DNA of 64,000 nt, from positions 1,509,117-1,573,116 of the forward strand of contig NZ_LT630004.1 in the NCBI RefSeq assembly GCF_900111815.1, given 5' to 3'. Under the pieces are notes generated by a model. It was not told the DNA's origin, did no database searches, and saw nothing but the letters and a program-made list of their open reading frames with translations. The DNA comes from Bacillus massilinigeriensis. Its GTDB lineage: Bacteria > Bacillota > Bacilli > Bacillales > Cytobacillaceae. A program made the translations under genes and the position numbers. Positions 1 to 9,416 of the stretch are shown here, one piece after another; position 1 is the stretch's first letter; each line of letters starts with the position of its first letter.

Positions 1-15
1 ACCTATTGCCTTCAA
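1..15 (-). CDS. 5' end of an unidentified gene leaving the window
   Basis: A strong Shine-Dalgarno sequence (AAAGGAGGTGA, complement of 22-32) on the minus strand is followed by an ATG at 21-19, only 3 nt away, and a TTG at 15-13, 9 nt away. The spacing favours the TTG, giving a protein beginning M-K-A-I-G. Only five codons lie in the window, so the product cannot be named. In Bacillus subtilis the genes upstream of parE include plsY and a CoA-binding protein, so either is possible by context only. Confidence 0.35.
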
Positions 16-164
16 AATCATTCACCTCCTTTCTTAGGGTGGAAGTAATCAAAATTTTTAAAGGCGGGAAGATATGGAACAATAAATCAAGGAAGAAATG
101 AGTCATGTTTGTGTATAAAAACCACAAAATTAGTACAAATTCGTGGCCTATCGCCAGATTCAAT

Positions 165-192
165 TTGCCAAATTGAGATTAATCGCTACAAT
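165..192 (+). promoter_or_regulatory. candidate sigma-A promoter for parE-parC
   Basis: TTGCCA (165-170) and TACAAT (187-192) are separated by 16 bp and lie about 160 bp upstream of parE. Each hexamer resembles the sigma-A consensus. The remaining bases between the window start and parE are AT-rich and show no gene. Confidence 0.5.
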
Positions 193-354
193 AAAGCATA
201 GTATGATAAAATAAACACACAAGAACATCCGTTCCTATCGTCCTTTTTCCCTTACAGGAAGGGAATAGAGGCATGGAGGATGAATACTTATGAGAAGCAT
301 CGACAAATAAAAAAATAATTCGATGCGCTGTATTGAGTTGAAAGGGGTATGTAT

Positions 355-2331
355 GTGGCAGTAAAACAATCCTATGAATATAACGATGATGCCATCCAGG
401 TACTCGAAGGCCTGGAAGCAGTCAGGAAAAGACCAGGCATGTATATTGGCAGCACGGATAGCCGCGGGCTTCATCATCTCGTTTATGAAATTGTCGATAA
501 TTCAGTTGATGAAGCACTGGCTGGATTTGGCAGTGTCATCACTGTTAAAATACACAATGATAATTCTATTTCCGTTCAAGATAAAGGACGGGGAATGCCA
601 ACCGGAATGCATAAACTTGGCAAGCCGACGCCGGAAGTCATCCTAACAGTTCTTCATGCCGGAGGAAAATTCGGTCAAGGGGGCTACAAGACGAGCGGCG
701 GTCTACATGGTGTCGGTGCGTCAGTAGTAAACGCTCTTAGTGAATGGCTTGTAGTAACGATTAAACGAGATGGATCGATTTATGAACAGCGGTTTGAAAA
801 AGGCGGAATTCCTGTTACAACGTTGATGAAAGTCGGAAACACAAACCAAACTGGAACAACCATTCATTTTAAACCTGATTCAGAAATCTTTTCGACGCTC
901 ACTTATAATTACGATACCTTATGTGAGCGCCTAAGGGAGTCAGCATTCCTTTTAAAAGGACTAAAAATTGACATCATTGATGAACGTAATGATGTGAGGG
1001 AAACTTTCCATTATGAAACAGGCATACAGGCATTTGTAGAGTATTTAAACGAGGAAAAGGATACACTTCATCCAGTAGTCAGCATGGAAGGAGAGAGCGG
1101 TGACATCAAAGTGGAGTTTGCATTTCAATTCAACGATGGTTATTCCGAAAACATGCTCTCCTTTGTTAACAATGTACGTACGAAGGATGGAGGCACTCAT
1201 GAAGTGGGGGCCAAAACGGCGATGACCAGGGCCTTTAACGAATATGCGAGAAAAGCAGGATTGTTAAAGGAAAAAGATAAAAACCTGGATGGAGCAGATA
1301 TACGCGAAGGGCTCTCCGCCATTGTTTCCGTTAGAATTCCAGAACAAATTCTTCAGTTTGAAGGGCAAACAAAAGGAAAGCTTGGTACAAGTGAGGCTAG
1401 GTCAGCTGTTGACTCTGTAGTGTCCGAGCACCTTTCATACTTCCTTGAGGAAAATTCAGAATTTAGTTCTCTTTTGGTGAAAAAATCAATAAAAGCATAC
1501 CAAGCACGAGAGGCTGCCCGAAAGGCAAGGGAGGACGCGAGGAGCGGAAAGAAGAAAAAACGCTCCGATACAATGCTTTCCGGCAAACTTACTCCAGCAC
1601 AATCAAAGAACCCAGCAAGAAATGAGTTATACCTTGTTGAAGGTGACTCAGCCGGAGGTTCTGCTAAACAAGGTCGTGACCGAAAATTTCAGGCCGTCCT
1701 TCCTCTCAGGGGAAAAGTTATTAATACGGAAAAAGCAAAGCTTCAGGATATCTTCAAAAATGAAGAAATCAATACTATTATCCACGCAATTGGAGCAGGT
1801 GTAGGCACTGATTTTTCAGTCGATGATATTAACTATGATAAAGTAGTGATTATGACGGATGCGGACACAGATGGCGCGCACATCCAAGTGTTGTTATTGA
1901 CATTCTTTTACCGCTATATGAAGCCGCTAATTGAGGAAGGCAAAGTATTTATTGCGTTGCCGCCTTTATATAAAGTAAGTAAAGGATCAGGTAAAAAAGA
2001 AGTAATAGAATATGCATGGAGCGACGATGAACTTCAAGGTGCAATCAATAAAATCGGTAAAGGCTACATGATTCAGCGGTACAAGGGACTTGGTGAAATG
2101 AACGCAGACCAGCTTTGGGAAACTACCATGAACCCTGAAACGAGGACGCTAATACGTGTAAGAATCGATGATGCTGCAAGAGCAGAACGGCGGGTCACTA
2201 CATTGATGGGTGATAAAGTAGAGCCGAGAAGAAAATGGATTGAATCCAACGTTGCTTTCGGTTTAGAAGAAGATGGCAATATTTTAGAGAATGAAAATAT
2301 CATGGTTACTGAGGAGGTTTCCGAAGGATGA
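355..2331 (+). CDS. parE: DNA topoisomerase IV subunit B
   Basis: ATPase subunit of topoisomerase IV, which decatenates daughter chromosomes as a ParC2ParE2 complex. The protein has a GHKL ATP-binding domain ([37 protein letters not shown] in the first 130 residues), a transducer domain, and a TOPRIM domain ([17 protein letters not shown] near residue 425 and DADTDGAH near 500). Length, about 658 aa, is normal. An ATG at 349 is in frame, but the SD AAAGGGG (341-347) is 7 nt from the GTG at 355 and only 1 nt from the ATG, and family members begin M-A-x-K-Q, so GTG is preferred. The stop overlaps the parC start (ATGA), so the two are translationally coupled. Confidence 0.97.
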   Translation: MAVKQSYEYNDDAIQVLEGLEAVRKRPGMYIGSTDSRGLHHLVYEIVDNSVDEALAGFGSVITVKIHNDNSISVQDKGRGMPTGMHKLGKPTPEVILTVLHAGGKFGQGGYKTSGGLHGVGASVVNALSEWLVVTIKRDGSIYEQRFEKGGIPVTTLMKVGNTNQTGTTIHFKPDSEIFSTLTYNYDTLCERLRESAFLLKGLKIDIIDERNDVRETFHYETGIQAFVEYLNEEKDTLHPVVSMEGESGDIKVEFAFQFNDGYSENMLSFVNNVRTKDGGTHEVGAKTAMTRAFNEYARKAGLLKEKDKNLDGADIREGLSAIVSVRIPEQILQFEGQTKGKLGTSEARSAVDSVVSEHLSYFLEENSEFSSLLVKKSIKAYQAREAARKAREDARSGKKKKRSDTMLSGKLTPAQSKNPARNELYLVEGDSAGGSAKQGRDRKFQAVLPLRGKVINTEKAKLQDIFKNEEINTIIHAIGAGVGTDFSVDDINYDKVVIMTDADTDGAHIQVLLLTFFYRYMKPLIEEGKVFIALPPLYKVSKGSGKKEVIEYAWSDDELQGAINKIGKGYMIQRYKGLGEMNADQLWETTMNPETRTLIRVRIDDAARAERRVTTLMGDKVEPRRKWIESNVAFGLEEDGNILENENIMVTEEVSEG

Positions 2332-4772
2332 GTTCAGCAGAGACATTCAGAGACCTTCCGCTTGAAGATGTCCTCGGCGACAGATTTGGACGCTATAGTA
2401 AATATATCATTCAAGAGCGAGCGCTGCCTGATGCTAGAGATGGCTTGAAGCCTGTACAGCGGCGAATATTATACGCAATGTACGCAGAAGGAAACACCCA
2501 TGAGAGGAATTTCCGAAAATCAGCAAAGACAGTCGGAAATGTTATTGGTAATTATCATCCGCATGGCGATTCCTCTGTATATGATGCAATGGTCAGAATG
2601 AGTCAAGACTGGAAGGTTCGCAATCTTCTTGTCGAAATGCATGGTAATAACGGCAGCATCGACGGAGATCCACCTGCGGCTATGCGTTATACGGAAGCCA
2701 GGCTTTCCGCAATTTCTTCAGAACTTTTAAGGGATATCGACAAAAATACCGTGGAGTTTATCCCTAACTTTGATGATACTTCGAAAGAGCCGACGGTCCT
2801 TCCATCGATGTTCCCTAACCTTCTTGTCAATGGTTCAACAGGAATCTCTGCAGGCTATGCAACGGACATCCCGCCGCATACGCTTGGAGAAGTGATCGAT
2901 GGAGTGATCATGAGGATTGACAACCCAAATTGTACGGTTGATGATCTTATAACAGCGATAAAGGGTCCAGATTTTCCTACCGGGGGAATCATACAGGGGA
3001 TTGAAGGTATTAAAAAGGCTTACGAGACAGGCAAAGGAAAAATCGTTATTCGCTGCAAGTCTGAAATTGAAACGATTCGCGGAGGCAGACAGCAAATTGT
3101 CGTGACAGAAATTCCTTATGAAGTGAACAAAGCCAATCTTGTCAAAAGAATCGACGAACTTCGCCTCGATCGAAAAGTAGAGGGCATCATGGAAGTTCGG
3201 GATGAGACAGATCGCACAGGACTCCGCATAGTTATTGAAATGAAAAAAGATGCAGATGCGGAAGGTGTTCTCCACTTCCTATACAAGAACACAGATTTAC
3301 AAGTTACATATAACTTCAACATGGTTGCTATATATAAAAAACGGCCAAAACTGATGGGACTCAAGGAATTGCTAGATGCATATGTGGACCATCAAAAAGA
3401 AGTAGTGACAAAGCGGTCAGAGCATGATTTGCAAAAAGCGCGTGAACGCCAACATATTGTAAAAGGCCTAATCAAGGCACTTTCCATTCTTGATGAAGTA
3501 ATTGCTACAATACGGGCATCGAAAGATAAAAAAGATGCCAAGGCTAACCTTGTGAAGGAATTTTCGTTTACAGAAGCTCAATCTGAAGCCATTGTTTCCC
3601 TTCAGCTTTATCGTTTAACCAATACTGATGTAACAGCATTAAGGGCTGAGTCAAAGGAACTGGAAAAAAAGATTGAAGATTTGACAGCTATCCTTGCAAG
3701 TGAGAAAAAACTCTATTCAGTTATTAAAAAAGAATTGAAAGATGTAAAAAAGAAATTTGCAGATGACAGAAGAACAATGATTGAAGACGAAATTGAAGAA
3801 ATTAAAATAAATCTTGAAGTAATGGTTGCAAGTGAGGATGTTGTAGTGACCATAACCAAGGATGGTTATATTAAGCGGACAAGCCTGAGGTCGTATGCTG
3901 CATCGAATGGACAAGATCTTGCAATGAAGGAGACGGACAGGCTCCTTGAGAAGCTTGAATTGAATACAAAAGATGTCCTCCTTGTATTTACAAGCAAAGG
4001 GAATTATCTCTATTTACCTGTCCATGAACTCCCGGATATACGGTGGAAAGACTTAGGACAGCATATCGGAAATATCGTTTCCATCGATAGGGAAGAAGAT
4101 ATCGTTAAGGCAATACCGGTAAAAGACTTTGAAACAAGTGCCTACCTTCTGTTTGTAACCAAAAAGGGCATGGTTAAGAAGACGGAACTAAAAATGTACA
4201 AAGCTCAGCGATATTCCAGAGCATTAACCGCAATAAACCTTAAAAAGGATGATTGTGTACTTGATGTTCATCTTACAGAGGGTATGAAAGAAGTATTTCT
4301 CGCTACCCATCTCGGTTATGCCCTATGGTTCAGTGAAGAGGAAATCGCTCCTGTCGGGATTAGAGCGGCAGGAGTAAAAGGAATAAATCTAAAAGAAAAT
4401 GATTATGTCATTGGTGGAAAGGTCTTGGAGCAAGCCTCCAAGTCTGCCGTCGTGATTGCTACCCAACGAGGTGCAGCAAAGAAAATGAAGTTAGCGGAAT
4501 TCGAGAAATCTACTAGGGCTAAACGGGGCGTTGTCATGCTTCGAGAATTGAAGACTCAACCGCATCGCGTTACAGGCTTTGTAATAGCAGATGCAACTGA
4601 TATGATTTTTTTCCGTACTTCCAAGGGACAAATTCACCAAACTGTTGCAGCGGATTTCCGATTCAGTGATCGGTACACTAATGGTTCCTTCCTGTTTGAT
4701 GAGAATGAAAGCGGACAGCTGACATGCATGTGGAAGGAATCAAATACAGAGAAACAAGGAAATGAAAAGTAA
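2328..4772 (+). CDS. parC: DNA topoisomerase IV subunit A
   Basis: Breakage-reunion subunit of topoisomerase IV, 814 aa, the usual size. The N-terminal winged-helix/tower region holds the catalytic tyrosine at about residue 121 ([11 protein letters not shown]). The quinolone-resistance-determining region reads [12 protein letters not shown] with Ser82 and Asp86 at the positions matching Staphylococcus GrlA Ser80/Glu84, so no classical resistance substitution is seen at the serine. A coiled-coil segment (about residues 380-490) is followed by the C-terminal beta-pinwheel that wraps DNA. It overlaps parE by 4 nt and ends just before an intrinsic terminator, forming a two-gene operon. Confidence 0.97.
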   Translation: MSSAETFRDLPLEDVLGDRFGRYSKYIIQERALPDARDGLKPVQRRILYAMYAEGNTHERNFRKSAKTVGNVIGNYHPHGDSSVYDAMVRMSQDWKVRNLLVEMHGNNGSIDGDPPAAMRYTEARLSAISSELLRDIDKNTVEFIPNFDDTSKEPTVLPSMFPNLLVNGSTGISAGYATDIPPHTLGEVIDGVIMRIDNPNCTVDDLITAIKGPDFPTGGIIQGIEGIKKAYETGKGKIVIRCKSEIETIRGGRQQIVVTEIPYEVNKANLVKRIDELRLDRKVEGIMEVRDETDRTGLRIVIEMKKDADAEGVLHFLYKNTDLQVTYNFNMVAIYKKRPKLMGLKELLDAYVDHQKEVVTKRSEHDLQKARERQHIVKGLIKALSILDEVIATIRASKDKKDAKANLVKEFSFTEAQSEAIVSLQLYRLTNTDVTALRAESKELEKKIEDLTAILASEKKLYSVIKKELKDVKKKFADDRRTMIEDEIEEIKINLEVMVASEDVVVTITKDGYIKRTSLRSYAASNGQDLAMKETDRLLEKLELNTKDVLLVFTSKGNYLYLPVHELPDIRWKDLGQHIGNIVSIDREEDIVKAIPVKDFETSAYLLFVTKKGMVKKTELKMYKAQRYSRALTAINLKKDDCVLDVHLTEGMKEVFLATHLGYALWFSEEEIAPVGIRAAGVKGINLKENDYVIGGKVLEQASKSAVVIATQRGAAKKMKLAEFEKSTRAKRGVVMLRELKTQPHRVTGFVIADATDMIFFRTSKGQIHQTVAADFRFSDRYTNGSFLFDENESGQLTCMWKESNTEKQGNEK

Positions 4773-4796
4773 ATTGTTTTTGGGAAACACTTTTGA

Positions 4797-4828
4797 AACC
4801 TCCTGTAACTTTTGGCAGGAGGTTTTTC
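4797..4828 (+). terminator. intrinsic terminator of parE-parC
   Basis: Stem AACCTCCTG / CAGGAGGTT with a loop of about ten bases, followed by a T run, begins 25 bp after the parC stop. Confidence 0.85.
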
Positions 4829-4907
4829 CTTGCTTGCTAACGTGTATTATATTATGAGGGTCCATAGTAAATATCCCTAAGGCAAAGAAGGACAAAAAAT
4901 TATTGTG

Positions 4908-4936
4908 TTGAGAAAAGAGAGATAATTTGTTATATT
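4908..4936 (+). promoter_or_regulatory. candidate sigma-A promoter for alsT
   Basis: TTGAGA (4908-4913) and TATATT (4931-4936) are separated by exactly 17 bp and lie 43 bp upstream of the alsT start. Confidence 0.55.
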
Positions 4937-4978
4937 TAAAGTTATACTGATATATTACGGCAACAAAGGAGAAATTGA

Positions 4979-6427
4979 ATGAATACTTTTTTAGACTTAA
5001 CTAATGGCATTATCAACGATTTAAACAATTACCTTTGGACATATGTCCTTATCGCAGTACTCATCGTATTAGGCTTCTATTTTTCTCTTCGGACTAGGTT
5101 TGTCCAATTTCGTTATTTTTTCGAGATGTTCCGTATTCTTGGTGACAGAGAAACTGTTTCTGCTGAAGGGAAGCGGGGACTATCCTCATTTCAAGCTTTC
5201 TGCATCAGTGCGGCCTCAAGGGTAGGCACTGGAAATCTCGCAGGTGTTGCTACGGCCATTGCCACAGGGGGGCCAGGTGCTGTTTTTTGGATGTGGTTAA
5301 TTGCTTTTATTGGAGCAGCTTCCAGCTTTATTGAAAGTACTTTAGCACAAATTTATAAAGTGAAGGACAAGGATGAATTCCGCGGAGGGCCTGCCTATTA
5401 CATGGAACGTGGATTGAACAAACGGTGGATGGGCATCTTGTTTGCAGTAATTATCACGTTTTGCTTCGGGCTTGTCTTCAACTCTGTGCAATCGAATACT
5501 ATTTCACTTGCATTTAATTCAGCATTCAAAATCGACAAACTTTGGATTGGAATCACGCTCTCTGTACTGACTGCCATTGTTATTTTTGGTGGTGTGAAAA
5601 GAATTGCACATGTCTCACAAATCATGGTTCCAATCATGGCTGTCTTATATTTAATCCTTGCACTGATCATTGTTATGATGAATATTGGAGAAGTGCCAAG
5701 CATGATTAAGATGATTGTTCAAGATGCATTTGACTTCCGTTCCGCTTCAGGTGGGGTCTTCGGTGCTGCTATTATGATGGGGATCAAACGCGGATTATTC
5801 TCCAATGAAGCCGGCATGGGAAGTGCGCCTAATGCCGCGGCTACTGCAGCAGTGTCACACCCTGCAAAACAAGGACTTATCCAAACACTTGGCGTATTCG
5901 TCGATACGATTCTTATTTGTTCTGCTACAGCTTTTATCATCATCCTTTCTGGGACAAATACAACGAAAAATTTGGATGGTATCCAGCTTACACAAGCAGC
6001 CTTGACCGAGCATGTAGGTTCATGGGCGCCGTCTTTTATTGGCCTAGCTATTTTCCTTTTTGCATTTTCTTCTATAATCGGTAATTACTATTACGGTGAA
6101 ACTAATATTGAATTTATTAAAAACAGTAAGCCGATCTTGTTCGTCTACCGTCTTGCAGTAATTGGAATGGTTCTTTTTGGTGCTCTAGTTGACTTAAAGA
6201 TTGTTTGGAACATGGCTGATCTATTCATGGGGATTATGGCTCTAATTAACCTTGCAGCAATCGTCATGCTTGCCAAGATTGCCCTTGCCGCTCTGAAGGA
6301 TTATCGTGACCAAAGAAGGGAAGGGAAAGATCCCGTATTCTATTCTGATTCTATCCCTGGGCTAACAGGCATAGAAGCCTGGGAGCCTAAACCAAAACAT
6401 AATTCGGAACAAGAAAAAGCACAATAA
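4979..6427 (+). CDS. alsT: sodium:alanine/glutamine symporter, AGCS family
   Basis: Integral membrane symporter of 482 aa that imports a small neutral amino acid (alanine, glycine or glutamine) with Na+. About ten to eleven hydrophobic segments are visible. AGCS-family signatures include GTGNLAGVATAIATGGPGA near residues 85-105 and the block GLFSNEAGMGSAPNAAATA near 275. The SD AAAGGAG precedes the ATG at good distance. The position directly after parC is the same as alsT in B. subtilis. Exact substrate preference cannot be read from the sequence; in B. subtilis the orthologue has been linked to glutamine uptake. Confidence 0.92.
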   Translation: MNTFLDLTNGIINDLNNYLWTYVLIAVLIVLGFYFSLRTRFVQFRYFFEMFRILGDRETVSAEGKRGLSSFQAFCISAASRVGTGNLAGVATAIATGGPGAVFWMWLIAFIGAASSFIESTLAQIYKVKDKDEFRGGPAYYMERGLNKRWMGILFAVIITFCFGLVFNSVQSNTISLAFNSAFKIDKLWIGITLSVLTAIVIFGGVKRIAHVSQIMVPIMAVLYLILALIIVMMNIGEVPSMIKMIVQDAFDFRSASGGVFGAAIMMGIKRGLFSNEAGMGSAPNAAATAAVSHPAKQGLIQTLGVFVDTILICSATAFIIILSGTNTTKNLDGIQLTQAALTEHVGSWAPSFIGLAIFLFAFSSIIGNYYYGETNIEFIKNSKPILFVYRLAVIGMVLFGALVDLKIVWNMADLFMGIMALINLAAIVMLAKIALAALKDYRDQRREGKDPVFYSDSIPGLTGIEAWEPKPKHNSEQEKAQ

Positions 6428-6458
6428 TTTATAATGAATAATATTAATGCGAAACTAC

Positions 6459-6491
6459 GAAAGAGCAGGGATTTACTCCTTGTTCTTTTTT
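6459..6491 (+). terminator. intrinsic terminator of alsT
   Basis: Hairpin AAGAGCAGGGA / TCCTTGTTCTT with a few G-U pairs and a T run, 32 bp after the alsT stop. Confidence 0.75.
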
Positions 6492-6549
6492 GCATTTTTC
6501 TTCCTGCTTTGGACAGACTAATTACAAAACACCGCTAGGAGGATTGTAC

Positions 6550-7308
6550 ATGAAAAAAAGCTTACTTTTTGTATTTCTCCCTTTTCTGCTTTTAACTTTT
6601 TTTTGCATGACAGGAGTAAATGCAATAAGTGCATTGGAGGAGCCAAAACTTCTATTTAAAAAGCAAGGAGATGTTACTGGTGATAAAAAAAAGGATACTA
6701 TTTTATTAAAGGGTATTCCTCATGAAAAGGATTCAGCCTACTTAAAAGCTGTTTTACTTGAGACAATTACTTCGCAAGGAAAAAAGATTACAGTAAAGCT
6801 CCCTGGTGGATATGAACCGACTCTATCCCTGAAAGATATGGATCATGATGGGGTAAAAGATCTTTTTGTCAGCATTCCAACAGGTGGAAGCGGGGGACTT
6901 GCAAATTACTTCTTATACACATTGAAAGATGGATCTGCAAAAAATATAACTATTCCTGAAACCCTTCAAATTTCCAGTCAGTTTGAGGATAACTATAAAG
7001 CATCTATCAAAATTGATCAAACTGGCAAAAAATTCACTGTTGATTTGTCTTCTCGAAAGAAGGAGTATGAACGTCTCGGTATATATCAGGATGGTAAATT
7101 AAATGAACCTACAGAGTTAATTGTCCAACCTTTTGGACTATTGAAACCTGTTAAATTACAAAACGGGAGATACGGCTTTAAAGGGTTACAGCAAATAAGC
7201 GGTGCTTATCGCGCAGATGTTATTGCAACAGCAGTTTCTTTATGGGAGTACAAGAACGGGGAGTGGGTGCTCTCAAAATCCTATTTAAAGAGAAAAGGAA
7301 AGCATTAG
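6550..7308 (+). CDS. secreted hypothetical protein with FG-GAP/VCBS-like segments
   Basis: A 252-aa exported protein of unknown role. The ATG at 6550 is preceded by CTAGGAGGA and begins a clear signal peptide (basic start, long hydrophobic core, cleavage likely after V-N-A near residue 27). Earlier in-frame codons exist from 6490 but lack an SD. Two Asp/Gly-rich segments, GDVTGDKKKDTILLKG and DMDHDGVKDLFVSIPTG, look like the calcium-binding loops of FG-GAP/VCBS propeller repeats. The rest is rich in beta-type sequence and lysine. It sits alone between alsT and a Staygreen-family gene. Similar anonymous exported proteins are common in Bacillus. Confidence 0.75.
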   Translation: MKKSLLFVFLPFLLLTFFCMTGVNAISALEEPKLLFKKQGDVTGDKKKDTILLKGIPHEKDSAYLKAVLLETITSQGKKITVKLPGGYEPTLSLKDMDHDGVKDLFVSIPTGGSGGLANYFLYTLKDGSAKNITIPETLQISSQFEDNYKASIKIDQTGKKFTVDLSSRKKEYERLGIYQDGKLNEPTELIVQPFGLLKPVKLQNGRYGFKGLQQISGAYRADVIATAVSLWEYKNGEWVLSKSYLKRKGKH

Positions 7309-7421
7309 GAAAAGATATTACCATTTTAATAACAATTAGGATAGGCGCCTGTCACAAAATCACTTGTTCCAGCATAGGCTAGGATGAGAAAAGAGCTTGC
7401 AGGAAAGGAGTTCTTCAGCCT

Positions 7422-7913
7422 ATGAGTAAATTTAATTCCGATAAATTGCACGTCCGCTATTTGCCGCCAGCCTCGTCCTTTTCACCTATTGAAGGAAGAA
7501 AATATACATTGACCCACTCGGACAGGACAGGGGAACTGTTCTTGTCAATTGGGGCACGCTTCGACACTGCAGCAATTGACTACACTTTAAGAGATGAAGT
7601 GTTGGGTGAGTGGACAACGAGAAATGGTGAGTATTTACTTCTATGTAAGGTACATGTAAACAACGGGGAGTTTGATGAAAAAGTATCAAAAATACGATAT
7701 ATGATATTCAAAAAGGAATTACAAATTGCACTAACAGGAATGATGTATGGAGACAGGCCATTTTTTATTAATCACCCATGGCTTTTAGATTGCCCGATTA
7801 TTGTCAAATTCGAATCAACACTGCCAGAGTTTCAAGAAGTCAATTATTTTGGAACTCCGAGACAATTATTAAATTTTGCAGCGCAAGGATCTCAGCACAT
7901 CATCCAAGCATAA
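7422..7913 (+). CDS. Staygreen-family protein
   Basis: A 163-aa soluble protein that I recognise as a bacterial member of the Staygreen family (Pfam Staygreen). Supporting blocks are RKYTLTHSDRTGELFLSIG (about residues 26-44), DYTLRDEVLGEW (about 51-62), LLCKVHVNNG and the C-terminal region with FINHPWLLDCPI. Plant SGR removes magnesium from chlorophyll, and some bacterial homologues have been shown to have Mg-dechelatase activity in vitro; the physiological substrate in a non-photosynthetic Bacillus is unknown. No chlorophyll or siroheme gene is adjacent. The SD AAGGAG lies 11 nt before the ATG. There is no signal peptide. Confidence 0.8.
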   Translation: MSKFNSDKLHVRYLPPASSFSPIEGRKYTLTHSDRTGELFLSIGARFDTAAIDYTLRDEVLGEWTTRNGEYLLLCKVHVNNGEFDEKVSKIRYMIFKKELQIALTGMMYGDRPFFINHPWLLDCPIIVKFESTLPEFQEVNYFGTPRQLLNFAAQGSQHIIQA

Positions 7914-8143
7914 TAATTGGAAATTCACAGGGGAGTGTTTGTCATAACGATATTATGTAAAGTAATGGATGATAATAGTTCAGACAGTAATTAATATTAT
8001 AGCTATGCATTACAAACGAATTTTAAAACGTCATGGAGAGTAGTAAGGAAGCAAATGGATAAAGAAAAAATTCCAGGATTAAATGATCGAAATCATTAGA
8101 GGGTTTTTGTTTAACAAATCAAAACAGTTAAAATGGATTTTTC

Positions 8144-8190
8144 TTTCTCGTCTCACTATTATAAGTATACTTAAATATTGAGACGAGAAA
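8144..8190. repeat. 47-bp near-perfect palindrome in a 450-bp gene-free gap
   Basis: The gap 7914-8361 between the Staygreen gene and the fosB-like gene contains no supportable gene. It holds arms TTTCTCGTCTCACTATT (8144-8160) and AATATTGAGACGAGAAA (8174-8190), with one mismatch. The 13-bp centre contains the palindrome TAAGTATACTTA, so almost the whole element can fold into one hairpin. There is no convincing T run after either arm. It could be the 3' stabiliser/terminator of the convergent genes or a remnant of a miniature element. Confidence 0.6.
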
Positions 8191-8202
8191 CGAATTTTAT
8201 AC

Positions 8203-8236
<34 letters not shown>

Positions 8237-8361
8237 AAAAGAATATTTATTTCTCATTCTTCCCCTATCTCTTATTAATGTCCGGTGAAGAGAATCTGCA
8301 TACATACTTAATTTAAAGAGATTTTCCTACATTAGTTTTTATTGTTTTGTCCGTATTAAGT

Positions 8362-8718
8362 TTAATGATTGCAATCTTTAAATCCGTATTTTTCAGAATC
8401 CGTAAAATAAACGGATTTCTTGTCTCGTACATCCCTTTTCCTTCCGCTAATTATGTTCACATGTTTACTCTCTAGGTTTTTGTATACCGTATCAAAATCT
8501 TTTTCATCGACAGAAAAGGCAATATGCGTATAGGAATTACACTCATTTCGTGGTATATCCTTTTCTACATTCAGCGCAAGCCACATCCCGGCCAAATCGA
8601 AATAAGCAGTATTCTGTCCTTTCACGAGTAGTTTGGCATCAAAAACGTCCTGATAAAATTGAATTGATGCCTCCAAGTCAGACACAGAAAAAAGAAAATG
8701 ATTTAACCCCTTGATCAT
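8362..8718 (-). pseudogene. FosB-like fosfomycin thiol transferase, C-terminally truncated
   Basis: VOC-superfamily protein closely matching FosB, the Mn/Mg-dependent enzyme that adds bacillithiol or cysteine to fosfomycin. It keeps His7 (GLNHF), the TAYFDLAG and KDIPRNE blocks, the second metal ligand His65 (YTHIAFSV) and the GRKRDVRDKKSVYFTD region. Normal FosB proteins are about 139 aa and continue after YFTD into a stretch containing the third metal ligand, a Glu in an L-E-x-H-T-G context. Here the reading frame instead runs D-S-E-K-Y-G-F-K-D-C-N-H and stops at 118 aa, and I could not find the missing segment in the other frames. Without that Glu, activity is doubtful. The SD GAGGGG and ATG are intact. 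Confidence 0.75.
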
Positions 8719-8731
8719 AATTTACCCCTCT

Positions 8732-9400
8732 TCAAGATTCTTCTATCAGATTTGTAACTACCCCTCTATCCGTATGTATAATTACTGGAGAGGCAACGGA
8801 GGTTTTTGTTGAAAAGAGCCATCGTCTTCCGATAGGAGCTAGCAGAATAAAGGAGCCGTCTTCATACTCTCCCATAAAATTTAATCTGTCTTTTAAATGC
8901 AAACTTCCACCATCCCGAACAGGTATTCCTAACGAGGCCATTCTATCTGCAACTTTTTTTATATGGTCGGTAGAAAGGCTAATTTCACTAATATTTAGTA
9001 CATTATTTATTGTGAAATCGCCTTCTCTGGAGTTAGGCGAGGTCTTCCATCTCGCAATGAATTCCACTATATTTCCTGAAGGATTTTCAAAATAACAAGC
9101 ATTTGCTTGAGTTTTGCCACCAAAGTCGATTTCATCTTCCCCGTCCTCGATGAGCAATTTTACTCGATCAGAAAGCCACTCTTTTGCTTTTTGAAACATA
9201 TTAGAATGAATATTAAATGCAAAATGATAATAATGGTGGTTTCCCTTCTCATCCTTAATAAACTGGAGAACACTCTCCCCAATTTGAAAAGAAACTTTGT
9301 TCTCCTTTTCCTCCAATACTTCAAATAACAATATCTCACGGTAAAACTTCACGGTCTCCTCAAAATTAGAAATCAATAATTCTACATTTTGGATCTTCAT
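8732..9400 (-). CDS. two-domain VOC (glyoxalase/dioxygenase-like) protein
   Basis: A 222-aa protein made of two vicinal-oxygen-chelate-like halves. The first half (about 1-115) starts KIQNVELLISNFEETVKFY and contains YYHFAFNIHS and the metal-side motif FENPSGNIVEFIARW; the second half (about 130-222) begins with NVLNISEISLSTDHIKKV. The start is the ATG at 9400, preceded by AGGGGTGA; earlier in-frame codons lack an SD. It lies 13 bp upstream of the truncated fosB-like gene in the same direction, so they are probably co-transcribed. Substrate unknown; many such proteins are putative resistance or detoxification enzymes. Confidence 0.75.
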   Translation of the reverse strand: MKIQNVELLISNFEETVKFYREILLFEVLEEKENKVSFQIGESVLQFIKDEKGNHHYYHFAFNIHSNMFQKAKEWLSDRVKLLIEDGEDEIDFGGKTQANACYFENPSGNIVEFIARWKTSPNSREGDFTINNVLNISEISLSTDHIKKVADRMASLGIPVRDGGSLHLKDRLNFMGEYEDGSFILLAPIGRRWLFSTKTSVASPVIIHTDRGVVTNLIEES

Positions 9401-9416
9401 GTTCACCCCTATTTCC

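Noticed and set aside
235-477. 80-codon minus-strand frame overlapping the start of parE
   Set aside because: Antisense to the conserved parE N-terminus, no good SD, and Phe/Ile-rich sequence typical of an antisense shadow.
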